Shown here: piece by piece, positions 1 through 7,133 of the stretch
Numbering within the stretch: position 1 is the stretch's first letter
Layout of the letters: each line of letters starts with the position of its first letter
Source of the DNA: Zoogloeaceae bacterium
GTDB lineage: Bacteria > Pseudomonadota > Gammaproteobacteria > Burkholderiales > Rhodocyclaceae
Direction: 5' to 3'
Assembly (NCBI GenBank): GCA_031282665.1
Contig: JAITDH010000048.1
Coordinates: 1-9,617, forward strand
DNA: 9,617 nucleotides
Position numbers and translations under genes: made by a program
The notes under the pieces: model-generated
What the model saw: the letters and a program-made list of their open reading frames with translations, nothing else
What the model was told of the DNA's origin: nothing
The model's database searches: none

Positions 1-221
1 GCCACTGTGCGTCTGATTTCGACATCTGTCTCGTCGCCATGACGGCGCGCGGCTTCGTCGTAAGCCGCGATGGCGCTTTCCTTTCGATCATGAAAAGAGC
101 ATCCTTTGTCGAACATTGCCTTGGCGACGATCCTGCGAGTTTCGATATCCCGATCCTCGCCGTAGCGGCGCACGATTTCATCTTCCGGGCAATGCGGGTG
201 ACGCCTGACATTGCCGGGCAT
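1..221 (-). CDS. TPR-repeat protein, 5' part only (runs off the left edge)
   Basis: Reading the minus strand from the ATG at 221 gives 73 open codons up to the window edge. Residues about 14-40 and 41-73 have the periodicity of a common bacterial tetratricopeptide family: 'EIVRRYGED..IETRRIVAKAMFDKG' followed by 'AIAAYDEAARRHGDETDVEIRR', matching the usual pattern of YDEVVRRFGDATEP then LREQVAKALxNKG. TPR arrays are protein-interaction scaffolds; no partner can be named. An in-frame TGA (222-224) directly precedes the ATG and there is no clear Shine-Dalgarno site. The first visible repeat lacks its first helix, so the gene may be truncated or degraded at its 5' end, or may start elsewhere after a frameshift. 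The TPR assignment is fairly firm; the start and intactness are not. A plus-strand frame at 39-248 is its antisense shadow. Confidence 0.6.
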   Translation of the reverse strand, partial: MPGNVRRHPHCPEDEIVRRYGEDRDIETRRIVAKAMFDKGCSFHDRKESAIAAYDEAARRHGDETDVEIRRTV

Positions 222-355
222 TCATGGATCTGCGTTCATGAAGGTTGATACCGTAAAGTGCCAGCGTGTTTTCGGCGGCATTTTCTGTGTGCTGACATTG
301 GCGGCAAGCGGCTTTTTCGCCTTTGAGATCCACGCGAATCTGGCGAACCGGATGT

Positions 356-1228
356 TCAGATCAGGATGAAGCGGTGGTTGTGCGCTTCCTTTTCCAGCGC
401 TTCCTGCGCCATGGCTATCGGGAAGCCGACGATGCAGACGAGCCAGTGGCGCCTGTCGTAGGTAATCATCATCGGGAGCAGGTTGTTTTCCTTGTCGTTG
501 CCCATGTGCAGCGGATGGCCTTCCTCGTAGTGCATGTACAGGCGTTCGCGGGGGGCGAACAGGCAATCGACGAGGCTGGCCAGCACTTTTTCGGGATTGC
601 TGGCGACCTGCTGGGCGCTGGCGAGACTGGAGACCGCCTGGGCGGCGTGCGTGGAGGCGATACGGGCTTCCTGGAGCAATTCCTGTTGCGAGCGGACCTG
701 TTCCAGTTTTTTTTCGTAGTGCAGGTGCTGGTTGGCGAAGCCTTGCAAGAGGCTGTCGAAGGCGGCGTCCCGCAAGGCGCGGCGGACGGCGCCGGCGCTG
801 CGGCGCAGGCTGCGGACGGTGTGGTCCACCAGGAGGTATTTGCCGTCCGGCGTCGTTTTCCGGCGCACGCCGAGGAGGGCGTAGACGCGGTCGCGCCCGC
901 GCTTGATATGGTGGGAAAGCTCGTTCTTGACGGCGAGCGAGCGGCCAAGGCAGACCATCAGATCTTCCTGTTGCGGGAAAATTTCAGGCAGCGGCGGCTG
1001 TTTGCTGTCCAGTTCGAAGGGGCCGGGGATGCTGCCCAGCACTTCGGAGTAATAAAGCCGCGCCAACTGGATGGCGGGCATCAACTCTTCCCGGCAGGAC
1101 GCCAGCCCGGCAAGCCGCCGATCGGTCATTTCGATCACGTGCGCCAGCAGATCCTCTTCCGCTTCCTCTTCTGGAGAACGTTCCTTTTCCGTGCCGATCA
1201 AGCGGCCCAGATGAGTGAAAAGGCTCAT
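356..1228 (-). CDS. Uncharacterised 290-residue soluble protein, divergent from parA
   Basis: I do not recognise this family. The start at 1228 (MSLFTHLGRL) is chosen because GGAG lies 8 bases upstream (read on minus, GGAGAAAACAAC before ATG); the longer frame to 1366 adds residues that look like non-coding translation of the intergenic region. Visible features: an acidic run near residues 17-26 (ERSPEEEAEE), a basic segment near 109-150 rich in Arg, a probable helical or coiled-coil stretch around 165-215 (EKKLEQVRSQQELLQEAR), and a C-terminal part with beta-like hydrophobic runs (LPMMITYDRRHWLVCIVGF, about 251-269). There is no signal peptide or membrane segment, so it is probably cytoplasmic. 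It is transcribed away from parA across a 227-bp gap. The antisense frame at 323-1261 is open but Gly/Val/Gln-rich and lacks a credible start signal, so I treat it as a shadow. Confidence 0.75.
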   Translation of the reverse strand: MSLFTHLGRLIGTEKERSPEEEAEEDLLAHVIEMTDRRLAGLASCREELMPAIQLARLYYSEVLGSIPGPFELDSKQPPLPEIFPQQEDLMVCLGRSLAVKNELSHHIKRGRDRVYALLGVRRKTTPDGKYLLVDHTVRSLRRSAGAVRRALRDAAFDSLLQGFANQHLHYEKKLEQVRSQQELLQEARIASTHAAQAVSSLASAQQVASNPEKVLASLVDCLFAPRERLYMHYEEGHPLHMGNDKENNLLPMMITYDRRHWLVCIVGFPIAMAQEALEKEAHNHRFILI

Positions 1229-1273
1229 GTTGTTTTCTCCATACCCGGTTGCCCTACATAGGATTAGCCGACA

Positions 1274-1309
1274 AGCCGTAAGGATAGAGTATCGCGCATT
1301 GGGGAACAA
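1274..1309 (-). promoter_or_regulatory. Putative sigma70-type promoter for the divergent hypothetical gene
   Basis: On the minus strand TTGTTC (1304-1309) is followed after exactly 17 bp by TATCCT (1281-1286), each matching four of six consensus bases. A transcript starting near 1274 would have a leader of roughly 46 bases before the ATG at 1228. This is pattern matching by eye only. Confidence 0.3.
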
Positions 1310-1388
1310 GGGAATTGAGGGCGCAAAAACGGTAACAATCAAGGAGATGGTCGGCACGAGCAACATTTTTGCATTTTCTTTTCCTTCT

Positions 1389-1401
1389 CCCGATCATCGG
1401 G
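1389..1401. promoter_or_regulatory. Perfect 6-bp inverted repeat around one base, possible operator
   Basis: CCCGATCATCGGG is a perfect palindrome with 6-bp arms (1389-1394 and 1396-1401) around a single C. It lies about 10 bp upstream of the candidate parA -10 box in the divergent intergenic region. Its one-base centre makes an RNA hairpin unlikely and a dimeric protein site more natural. It does not resemble the consensus parS sequence. No regulator can be named. Confidence 0.3.
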
Positions 1402-1410
1402 CCTTGACTG

Positions 1411-1416
1411 TATACT
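1411..1416 (+). promoter_or_regulatory. Candidate -10 box of the parA promoter
   Basis: TATACT matches five of six bases of the sigma70 -10 consensus. It would start transcription around 1423, leaving a leader of about 33 bases before the parA ATG at 1456. No good -35 box sits at the right distance: the nearby TTGACT (1404-1409) is far too close. Recognition may rely on the AT-rich tract at about 1364-1388 or on an activator. Confidence 0.35.
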
Positions 1417-1455
1417 CTCAATCTTTGGCTTTCGCTTGCGAAAACAGGGCTATTC

Positions 1456-2232
1456 ATGAAAATTCTCGCGATCACCAACCAGAAGGGCGGGGTGGGCAAG
1501 ACGACGACGGCGGTGAATCTGGCCGCCAGTCTGGCGCAGATGGAAAAGCGCGTGCTCCTGATCGACCTCGACCCGCAGGGCAATGCGACGACCGGCGCGG
1601 GGATTTTCAAGCGCGAGGCGTTGCCGACGGTCTACCAGCTCCTGCTGGGCGAGGCGCGGCTGGCGCGGGTGGTGCTGCCGACCGATTTCGGCTTCGGCGT
1701 CCTGCCCGCCAACCGCGAACTGGCCGGGGCGGAGGTCGAACTGGTGGATCTGCCGCGGCGGGAGTTCCGGCTGGCCGAGACCTTGAAGGACGCGCCCTAC
1801 GATTTCATCCTCATCGACTGCCCGCCGGCGCTCAATATGCTGACGGTGAATGGCCTGGTTGCCGCCGACGGGGTGCTCATTCCCATGCAATGCGAGTATT
1901 ACGCGCTGGAAGGCTTGTCCGACCTGGTCGAGACGCTGAAAAAAATCCGCGCCCACCTGAATCCCCGCCTGGAAATCGAGGGATTGCTGCGCACCATGTA
2001 CAACCCGCAGAGCACCCTGACACAGCAGGTGTCCGGCGAACTGGAACGCCATTTCGGGAAAAAGCTCTACACGACGATCGTCCCGCGCAACGTGCGGCTG
2101 GCGGAAGCGCCTTCCTACGGCAAGCCGGTGCTGGCTTTCGACAGGAGTTCCAGGGGGGCGCAGGCCTATCTGGCGCTGGCGCGGGAAATGCTGGAACGCA
2201 TGGGATTGGCTGAAGAAGGAATGGCGGCATGA
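1456..2232 (+). CDS. parA: ParA-type chromosome-partitioning ATPase
   Basis: A 258-residue P-loop ATPase of the MinD/ParA (Soj) family. ATP-bound dimers coat the nucleoid non-specifically, and ParB-stimulated ATP hydrolysis creates the gradient that pulls parS-ParB complexes apart. Visible motifs: the deviant Walker A KGGVGKTT at residues 10-17, with signature Lys10 and catalytic Lys15; LLIDLDPQGNAT at 35-45 (Walker A'); and Walker B FILIDCPP at 117-124. 'PRNVRLAEAPSYGKP' near the C-terminus is typical of chromosomal Soj proteins. It starts directly at the P-loop and lacks an N-terminal helix-turn-helix, so it is the short type that does not autoregulate through its own DNA-binding domain. 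The start has a weak AGGG upstream. Its stop overlaps the parB start by 4 bp (ATGA), implying translational coupling. The usual rsmG/mnmG neighbours are not upstream here. Confidence 0.96.
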   Translation: MKILAITNQKGGVGKTTTAVNLAASLAQMEKRVLLIDLDPQGNATTGAGIFKREALPTVYQLLLGEARLARVVLPTDFGFGVLPANRELAGAEVELVDLPRREFRLAETLKDAPYDFILIDCPPALNMLTVNGLVAADGVLIPMQCEYYALEGLSDLVETLKKIRAHLNPRLEIEGLLRTMYNPQSTLTQQVSGELERHFGKKLYTTIVPRNVRLAEAPSYGKPVLAFDRSSRGAQAYLALAREMLERMGLAEEGMAA

Positions 2233-3077
2233 AGAAGAAAGGTTTGGGGCGCGGCCTGGACGCCCTGCTTTCCGGCAACGGCGAAACGACGGCGGACGAG
2301 CAGCGGACCTTGCCGACCGGCTGCCTGGCGCCGGGCAAGTACCAGCCGCGCAGCCGGATGAATGAAGAGTCCTTGGCGGAACTGGCCGCCTCGATCCGGG
2401 CGCAGGGCATCGTCCAGCCGATCCTGGTGCGCCCGGTCGACATCACGCCGGGCGCGGAGCGTTACGAGATCGTCGCGGGCGAGCGCCGCTGGCGGGCGGC
2501 GCAACTGGCGGGGCTGGAAAATGTCCCGGTGCTGGTGCGGACGATCCCCGACGAGCAGGCGCTGGCCATGGCGCTGATCGAGAATATTCAGCGGGAGGAT
2601 CTCAATCCCCTGGAGGAGGCGCTCGGCCTGCAACGGCTGATCGACGAATTCAAGCTCAAGCACGAGGAGGCGGCGGACGCGGTCGGCCGTTCCCGCCCGG
2701 CGGTTTCCAACCTGCTCCGCCTGTTGCAACTGTGCGAGCCGGTGCAGGAAATGCTGCTCGACAACCGGCTGGACATGGGCCACGCGCGCGCCCTCCTGCC
2801 CCTGCCCGCCGCCGGGCAGATCCAGCTTGCGCAGCAGGTCGCGCAAAAGGGTCTTTCCGTGCGCGACGTGGAACGGCTGGCGCAGCGCTACCTGAATCCG
2901 CCCAGGCGGGCGGCGGCGCAGGAAGCGGACCGGGATCTGCTGCGCCTGGAGGAAGAGCTTTCCGATCTGTTCGGCGCGAGCGTGCAGATTCGCGCCAATA
3001 AAAAGGGAGCGGGACGGATCAGCATCGAATTCGGCAACCTGGATCAACTGGAAGGTCTCCTGGGACGCTTGAGGTGA
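2229..3077 (+). CDS. parB: ParB/Spo0J chromosome-partitioning protein
   Basis: A 282-residue ParB. The family loads at parS, binds CTP, closes as a sliding clamp and stimulates ParA through its N-terminal tail. Visible parts in order: the N-terminal ParA-contact motif GLGRGLDALL at residues 5-14; the ParB/Srx domain with YQPRSRMNEESLAELAASI (39-57) and the CTP-binding box GERRWRA (84-90); ENIQREDLNPLEEA (118-131); a helix-turn-helix around 142-166 (HEEAADAVGRSRPAVSNLL); and a C-terminal dimerisation segment RISIEFGNLDQLEGLLGRL (263-281). Length is normal. AAGGA eight bases upstream supports the ATG at 2229. It overlaps parA by 4 bp, and its last bases contain the ribosome-binding site of the next gene. 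I see no parS-like site (TGTTTCACGTGAAACA consensus) in the window, so its target must lie elsewhere. Confidence 0.96.
   Translation: MKKKGLGRGLDALLSGNGETTADEQRTLPTGCLAPGKYQPRSRMNEESLAELAASIRAQGIVQPILVRPVDITPGAERYEIVAGERRWRAAQLAGLENVPVLVRTIPDEQALAMALIENIQREDLNPLEEALGLQRLIDEFKLKHEEAADAVGRSRPAVSNLLRLLQLCEPVQEMLLDNRLDMGHARALLPLPAAGQIQLAQQVAQKGLSVRDVERLAQRYLNPPRRAAAQEADRDLLRLEEELSDLFGASVQIRANKKGAGRISIEFGNLDQLEGLLGRLR
3071..3077 (+). promoter_or_regulatory. Shine-Dalgarno site of the yhdP-like gene, overlapping the parB stop
   Basis: GAGGTGA ends exactly with the parB stop codon and sits seven bases before the GTG at 3085. It supports a GTG start for the downstream gene and suggests that ribosomes finishing parB feed initiation there. 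A second GAGGTG at 3082-3087 contains the GTG itself. Confidence 0.6.
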
Positions 3078-3084
3078 TCCTGAG

Positions 3085-6000
3085 GTGAATCGTTCCGTGC
3101 CTCGTTTCCTGAATCGCGCCCTCCTTTCCCGGCTTGCGCGCATCCTGGCCTGGTTCCTGGGCCTGCTCGTCTTTTCCTTTCTCGCCTGCCTGCTTTTCGC
3201 GCGCTTCTGGCTTGCGCCACGCCTGCCGCAATACCTGCCGGAAATCCAGGCGAGCCTGAGCCAGTCCGCCGGGCAGCCGGTCCGCATCGGCGCTATCGAG
3301 ATGGATTGGACGGAACTGAAGCCCTCCCTGACCTTGCGCGATGTCGGCATAGGCAGCGGCGTGGGTGGCGTAGAGGGGGAAGCGGAGGCGCTGACGGTGG
3401 AGCGGATAGACGCCCGTCTTTCCTGGCGCTCGCTGTGGGCCTGGAAGCCCGTTTTTTCCCTCCTCGCGCTGGAACATCCGCGTTTTTCCGTGCACTGGAC
3501 GGAGGAAGGCGGCTGGCGGATCGCGGGCATGCCCGCCGCGCCGGAGGGAGACGGCGCGGGCCTGGAATGGCTGCTGGCCCAGCGGCGCATCCGGGTGCAG
3601 GGGGCGGAATTTTCCGTGCGGGACGAACGGGGCATCGCGCCGACGCTCTTTTTTTCCGGCATCGCGATGGACTGGCGCAACAGCGGTTCGCGCCACCGTT
3701 TCGGGCTGAACGCGAAAGTGGCAGCGAGCGAAGATGGCAGGGAAAACGAGGAGAGCGGGGCGAAAGCCCTGCTCGATATTCGCGGCGATTTGTACGGGAA
3801 CAGCGGGATGCCGTTTTCCCGCTGGGAGGGGCAGATCTACGCCCGCCTGGAAGCGGGGCCTCTTGCCGCGTGGCGGCATTGGCTCGGGCCTGCCGGGGTC
3901 GATGCCAGCCATTTCGCGCTGGACGCGGCGAAAGGCGCGGCGCAGCTCTGGCTGGAGCGGCAGGCGGACGGCTGGCAGGGAACGGCGGATGTCGCGCTGG
4001 CCGATGTGCGGACGCGGCTGGGGGAAAATCTGCCGGAACTGCGGCTGCATGAAGCGGCGGGACGCCTGGAACTGGCGCGTGACAAGGAAGGGAAATGGCG
4101 TTTTTCCAGCCACGGCCTGCGCCTGCGGGAAGAAAACGAAGAGGGCAAGGCCGGTAATGAAACCGGCAAGGAACTGCTCGCCCCCCTGGACCTGACGGTA
4201 AGCTGGCAGGAAGAATTGGTGGAAAAAGTAGCGGAGACAGCGGAAACGGCGGAAGCGCTGCCCAAGCAATTCAGCCTGACGGCGAATACACTGGATTTCC
4301 CCTCGCTCCTGAAACTTGCCGCCTACCTGCCATTGCCCGACGCGAGCCGGAACACGCTGCGCCACTACCGGCCGGAAGGCGTGTTGCGCAATCTCCGCCT
4401 CGACTGGGATACGCGGCAGACGGACGACTGGCGCTATGCGCTGTCGGCCGATTTCTCCTCGCTGGGCATCCTGGCGAATGGCGCGATGCCGGGCGCGCAA
4501 GGGCTTTCCGGGCATGTGGAGGCGGATGGCAAGGGAGGACGCCTGAGCCTGGACAGCCGCCAGGTGCGCATTGCCCTGCCCGCCGTGTTCAACGAGCCGT
4601 CCTTTCCCCTCGGCAGGCTGGCGGCCGAAGTGGACTGGCGGCGGGCCGGAGATACGCCGGGCAATGTCATCGTGGAAATCCGCCGGTTGGATTTCTCCGG
4701 GCCGCACGCGACGGGCCAGGTCAGCGGGCGCTACGAAAGCCGCCCGGAAGAAGCGGGCGTCATCGACCTGGGCGGGAAATTCACCCGCATCAAGGTGGAG
4801 GAAGTCTGGCGCTACATCCCCAAGGTCTCGCATCCGGACACGGCCCGCTGGCTGCGCGCCTCGCTCATTTCCGGTTCCGGCGAAGCCGAGCTTACCCTGC
4901 GCGGAAACCTGGAAAAATTTCCCTTCTCGCGCCCGGAAGATGACGGCCTGTTCAAGATCACCGTCCAGGCGCGCGACGTCCTCCTGCGCTACAACAAGAA
5001 CTGGCCGGACATCGAGGCCATCGACGCCGACCTGGAATTCGGCGTGGGCATGCAACTCGCCGTGCGCAACGCGCGCATTTTCTCCACCCGCATCGGCAGC
5101 GGGACGAAGGTCGTCATTCCCGACCTTTTCACGCGCGACCTTCATCTGCTCGTCGATGGGGAAGTAGCGGGCGCCACCGCGGAATTTTTCCGTTTCATCG
5201 AAAAAAGCCCGGTCGCCGCGTACATCGACCATTTCACCAGCGACATGCAGGGAGAGGGCGAGGGACGGCTCGAACTCAAGCTGGATCTGCCGCTCCACCA
5301 CATGGACGAAAGCAAGGTCTGGGGACGCTACCATCTCACCGACAACCGCATCCGCTTCCTGCCCGAACTGCCCGCCGCCAGGGCGGTGCGCGGCACGCTG
5401 GAATTCACCGAAAGCGGCGTGCAGGTGCCGGAAATCCATGGGGAATTCCTCGGCAAACCCCTGCGCCTGAGCGCCAAATCCCAGGCCGGCGTCGTATTGA
5501 TCGAGGCGGCCGGCGGTTTCGACACGGCGCGCCTGACGGAATTCGGCCAGCGTGTCCCTCCCCTCCTCCTCGCCCGCCTTGCCGGCAGCGCCGCGTGGCA
5601 GGCCGAAATCAAGGTCAGGAAACAGGCGGCGGATTTCCTCGTTTCCTCCAACCTGGAGGGGGTGGAAATCCGGCTGCCGCCGCCCTTCGCCAAGAGCGCG
5701 CAGGAAAGGCTCGCCCTGCGGCTGCAAAAAACCACCCTGCCGCAGGATCGCGGGCAACTGGTCTTCAGCCTGGGCGAAAAGGAAAACCGGAGCATGGAGG
5801 GCCTGGTATTCCTGCGCGCGGGACAGGCGGAACAGGGCGCCATCGCCATCGGCCAGCCCCTGCGCCTGCCGCGGAACAAACAGAGCCTGCATCTCCTCAT
5901 CCGCCAGCCGGCGCTGGACGTAGACGCCTGGCAGGAAATCCTCGCTGGAGCCACTGCCTCCCCCACCACCCCCGCCACGACCAACGCCCTCCCGTTCTCT

Positions 6001-7113
6001 TTCTCCCTGGTCAGCGTGGAGGCCCAGGATTTCCACATTTTCGGCCATACCCTGAAGGAAGCCAGCCTGCGCGTCATTCCCCAGGAAAGCGAAAAATGGA
6101 AAATCATGCTCGCCTCGCGGGAAGCCGTGGGCGATCTTTACTGGGATAGCCGGGGCAAGGGGCGGATCACGGCGGATCTGCGCCGGGTGCGCCTGGAAGC
6201 GGGAGACAGCGCCCAGCCAACACAGCCAGCCCATCCAACCCGAGCAGCCCAGCCAACATCGCCGCAGGCGAAGCTGCCCGCGATGGATATCCGGATCGGC
6301 GATTTTTCCTATGGCGCGTGGCGTTTCGGGCAGGTTTTCGTGCAGGCGGAAAACAGCGGGGAAACCTGGCGATTGAACGAAATCGTCATCGACAATCCGG
6401 ACGGGAAACTGACCGGCAACGGCAGTTGGCAGACCGCGCCGGTCGGCCGCAGCCGCCTGGATTTCCAGCTTGCCGTGGCCGACAGCGGCAAGCTCCTCGG
6501 GCGTTTCGGTTATCCCAACGCGATGCGCGGCGGCACGGCGAACCTCTCCGGGCAACTGGAATGGCGGGGCGGGCCGATGCAATTCGACCCGGATACCCTG
6601 GACGGCCGTCTCACCATCGACGCCCGCAAGGGCCAGTTTTCCAAGGTCGAACCGGGCGTCGGCAAGCTCCTCGGGCTGCTTTCCCTGCAATCGGTCAGCC
6701 GCCGCCTTTCCCTCGATTTCCGCGACATATTCAGCGACGGCTACGCCTACGATACCCTCGACGCGAAACTGACGATCCGGACCGGCACCCTCTATACCGA
6801 CGGCGACCTGAAAATCGTCGGCCCCGCCGGAGCCGTGCTGATGAACGGCAAGGTGGACATGCCCAGCGAGAGCCAGGAACTGACGCTCACCATCCAGCCG
6901 GAACTGGGCGGCGTCGCCGCCGTCGGCGTCGCGGTCGCCGTCAATCCCCTGGTCGGCGCCGCCGCGCTGTTCGCGCAGAATTTCCTGAAAAATCCGCTGA
7001 ACAGGGTATTCAGCCTGCAATACTTCGTCACCGGTACCTGGGACGACCCGAAGGTGGAGCGGCGCACCCGCTTTTCCGAAAACGGGGAGCACAGGCCGGA
7101 GAATGCGCCATGA
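3085..7113 (+). CDS. yhdP: YhdP-family AsmA-like envelope protein
   Basis: A 1342-residue protein of the YhdP/TIGR02099 family (AsmA-like superfamily); the E. coli homologue is about 1266 residues. Family members are inner-membrane-anchored, with a long beta-rich periplasmic part implicated, with TamB and YdbH, in moving phospholipids to the outer membrane. Visible: one membrane anchor near residues 18-44 (ILAWFLGLLVFSFLACLLFA); a first amphipathic segment with IGAIEMDWTELKPSLTLRDV; the family-typical WRYIPKVSHPDTARWLRASL at 575-594; and the conserved C-terminus from about 1184 (VEPGVGKLLGLLSLQSVSRR) to about 1325 (QYFVTGTWDDPKVERR). Three low-complexity stretches interrupt it (about 383-391, 955-964, 1043-1059). 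The GTG start is set by GAGGTGA at 3071-3077. It follows parB by 7 bp and its stop overlaps a mini-ORF leading to vanW. A stop-free antisense frame covers the whole gene and is a codon-bias shadow. The family call is firm; the transport role is taken from relatives. Confidence 0.9.
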   Translation: MNRSVPRFLNRALLSRLARILAWFLGLLVFSFLACLLFARFWLAPRLPQYLPEIQASLSQSAGQPVRIGAIEMDWTELKPSLTLRDVGIGSGVGGVEGEAEALTVERIDARLSWRSLWAWKPVFSLLALEHPRFSVHWTEEGGWRIAGMPAAPEGDGAGLEWLLAQRRIRVQGAEFSVRDERGIAPTLFFSGIAMDWRNSGSRHRFGLNAKVAASEDGRENEESGAKALLDIRGDLYGNSGMPFSRWEGQIYARLEAGPLAAWRHWLGPAGVDASHFALDAAKGAAQLWLERQADGWQGTADVALADVRTRLGENLPELRLHEAAGRLELARDKEGKWRFSSHGLRLREENEEGKAGNETGKELLAPLDLTVSWQEELVEKVAETAETAEALPKQFSLTANTLDFPSLLKLAAYLPLPDASRNTLRHYRPEGVLRNLRLDWDTRQTDDWRYALSADFSSLGILANGAMPGAQGLSGHVEADGKGGRLSLDSRQVRIALPAVFNEPSFPLGRLAAEVDWRRAGDTPGNVIVEIRRLDFSGPHATGQVSGRYESRPEEAGVIDLGGKFTRIKVEEVWRYIPKVSHPDTARWLRASLISGSGEAELTLRGNLEKFPFSRPEDDGLFKITVQARDVLLRYNKNWPDIEAIDADLEFGVGMQLAVRNARIFSTRIGSGTKVVIPDLFTRDLHLLVDGEVAGATAEFFRFIEKSPVAAYIDHFTSDMQGEGEGRLELKLDLPLHHMDESKVWGRYHLTDNRIRFLPELPAARAVRGTLEFTESGVQVPEIHGEFLGKPLRLSAKSQAGVVLIEAAGGFDTARLTEFGQRVPPLLLARLAGSAAWQAEIKVRKQAADFLVSSNLEGVEIRLPPPFAKSAQERLALRLQKTTLPQDRGQLVFSLGEKENRSMEGLVFLRAGQAEQGAIAIGQPLRLPRNKQSLHLLIRQPALDVDAWQEILAGATASPTTPATTNALPFSFSLVSVEAQDFHIFGHTLKEASLRVIPQESEKWKIMLASREAVGDLYWDSRGKGRITADLRRVRLEAGDSAQPTQPAHPTRAAQPTSPQAKLPAMDIRIGDFSYGAWRFGQVFVQAENSGETWRLNEIVIDNPDGKLTGNGSWQTAPVGRSRLDFQLAVADSGKLLGRFGYPNAMRGGTANLSGQLEWRGGPMQFDPDTLDGRLTIDARKGQFSKVEPGVGKLLGLLSLQSVSRRLSLDFRDIFSDGYAYDTLDAKLTIRTGTLYTDGDLKIVGPAGAVLMNGKVDMPSESQELTLTIQPELGGVAAVGVAVAVNPLVGAAALFAQNFLKNPLNRVFSLQYFVTGTWDDPKVERRTRFSENGEHRPENAP
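4231..4257 (+). repeat. Three imperfect 9-bp tandem repeats inside the yhdP-like gene
   Basis: GCGGAGACA, GCGGAAACG and GCGGAAGCG follow each other in frame and encode AET-AET-AEA (residues about 383-391). This looks like a small slippage-prone hydrophilic loop in an otherwise beta-rich protein. Unit size keeps the frame. Confidence 0.5.
6211..6258 (+). repeat. Pro/Gln/Thr-rich linker with a 12-bp direct repeat in the yhdP-like gene
   Basis: GCCCAGCCAACA occurs at 6211-6222 and again at 6247-6258, exactly 36 bp (12 codons) apart. The encoded stretch AQPTQPAHPTRAAQPTSPQ is an unstructured linker between beta-rich blocks. The spacing keeps the frame, consistent with local duplication followed by drift. 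Confidence 0.55.
7098..7101 (+). promoter_or_regulatory. Shine-Dalgarno site for the seven-codon ORF ahead of vanW
   Basis: GGAG lies 8 bases before the ATG at 7110, which itself overlaps the yhdP stop. The vanW start at 7130 has only A-rich sequence and no Shine-Dalgarno match in front of it, so this site may serve vanW indirectly. Confidence 0.4.
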
Positions 7114-7133
7114 ATGAAAAAAACGTGGCATGA
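7110..7133 (+). CDS. Seven-codon mini-ORF (MNEKNVA) linking yhdP and vanW
   Basis: The ATG at 7110 overlaps the yhdP stop (ATGA), GGAG stands 8 bases upstream, and after seven codons its TGA (7131-7133) overlaps the vanW ATG (7130-7132), again as ATGA. It fits a translational relay in which ribosomes re-initiate twice. The peptide itself probably has no function. The arrangement could be chance, because A-rich intergenic sequence often yields ATGA overlaps. Confidence 0.3.
   Translation: MNEKNVA

Noticed and set aside
226..355. Possible frameshifted upstream continuation of the TPR gene (minus strand, reading ALYGINLHERR)
   Set aside because: It faintly resembles a TPR first helix, but joining it to the clear repeats needs a frameshift and gives a repeat several residues too long. 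The rest of this 131-bp intergenic stretch shows no convincing gene, promoter or terminator.
1130..1145. CACGTG core within the unknown gene as a parS candidate
   Set aside because: The flanks do not match the TGTTTCACGTGAAACA consensus on either side, so it is only a chance hexamer.
323..1261. A 312-codon plus-strand frame opposite the unknown minus-strand gene
   Set aside because: Its composition is Gly/Val/Gln/Phe-heavy and it has no credible ribosome-binding site, whereas the minus frame has a well-placed GGAG and a balanced protein-like composition.
3019..7131. A 1370-codon stop-free frame on the minus strand opposite yhdP
   Set aside because: It mirrors a gene with strong G/C third positions, which depletes stops in this antisense frame. 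The translation is rich in Arg, Gln, Gly and Phe without recognisable domains, while the plus frame is a clear YhdP homologue.
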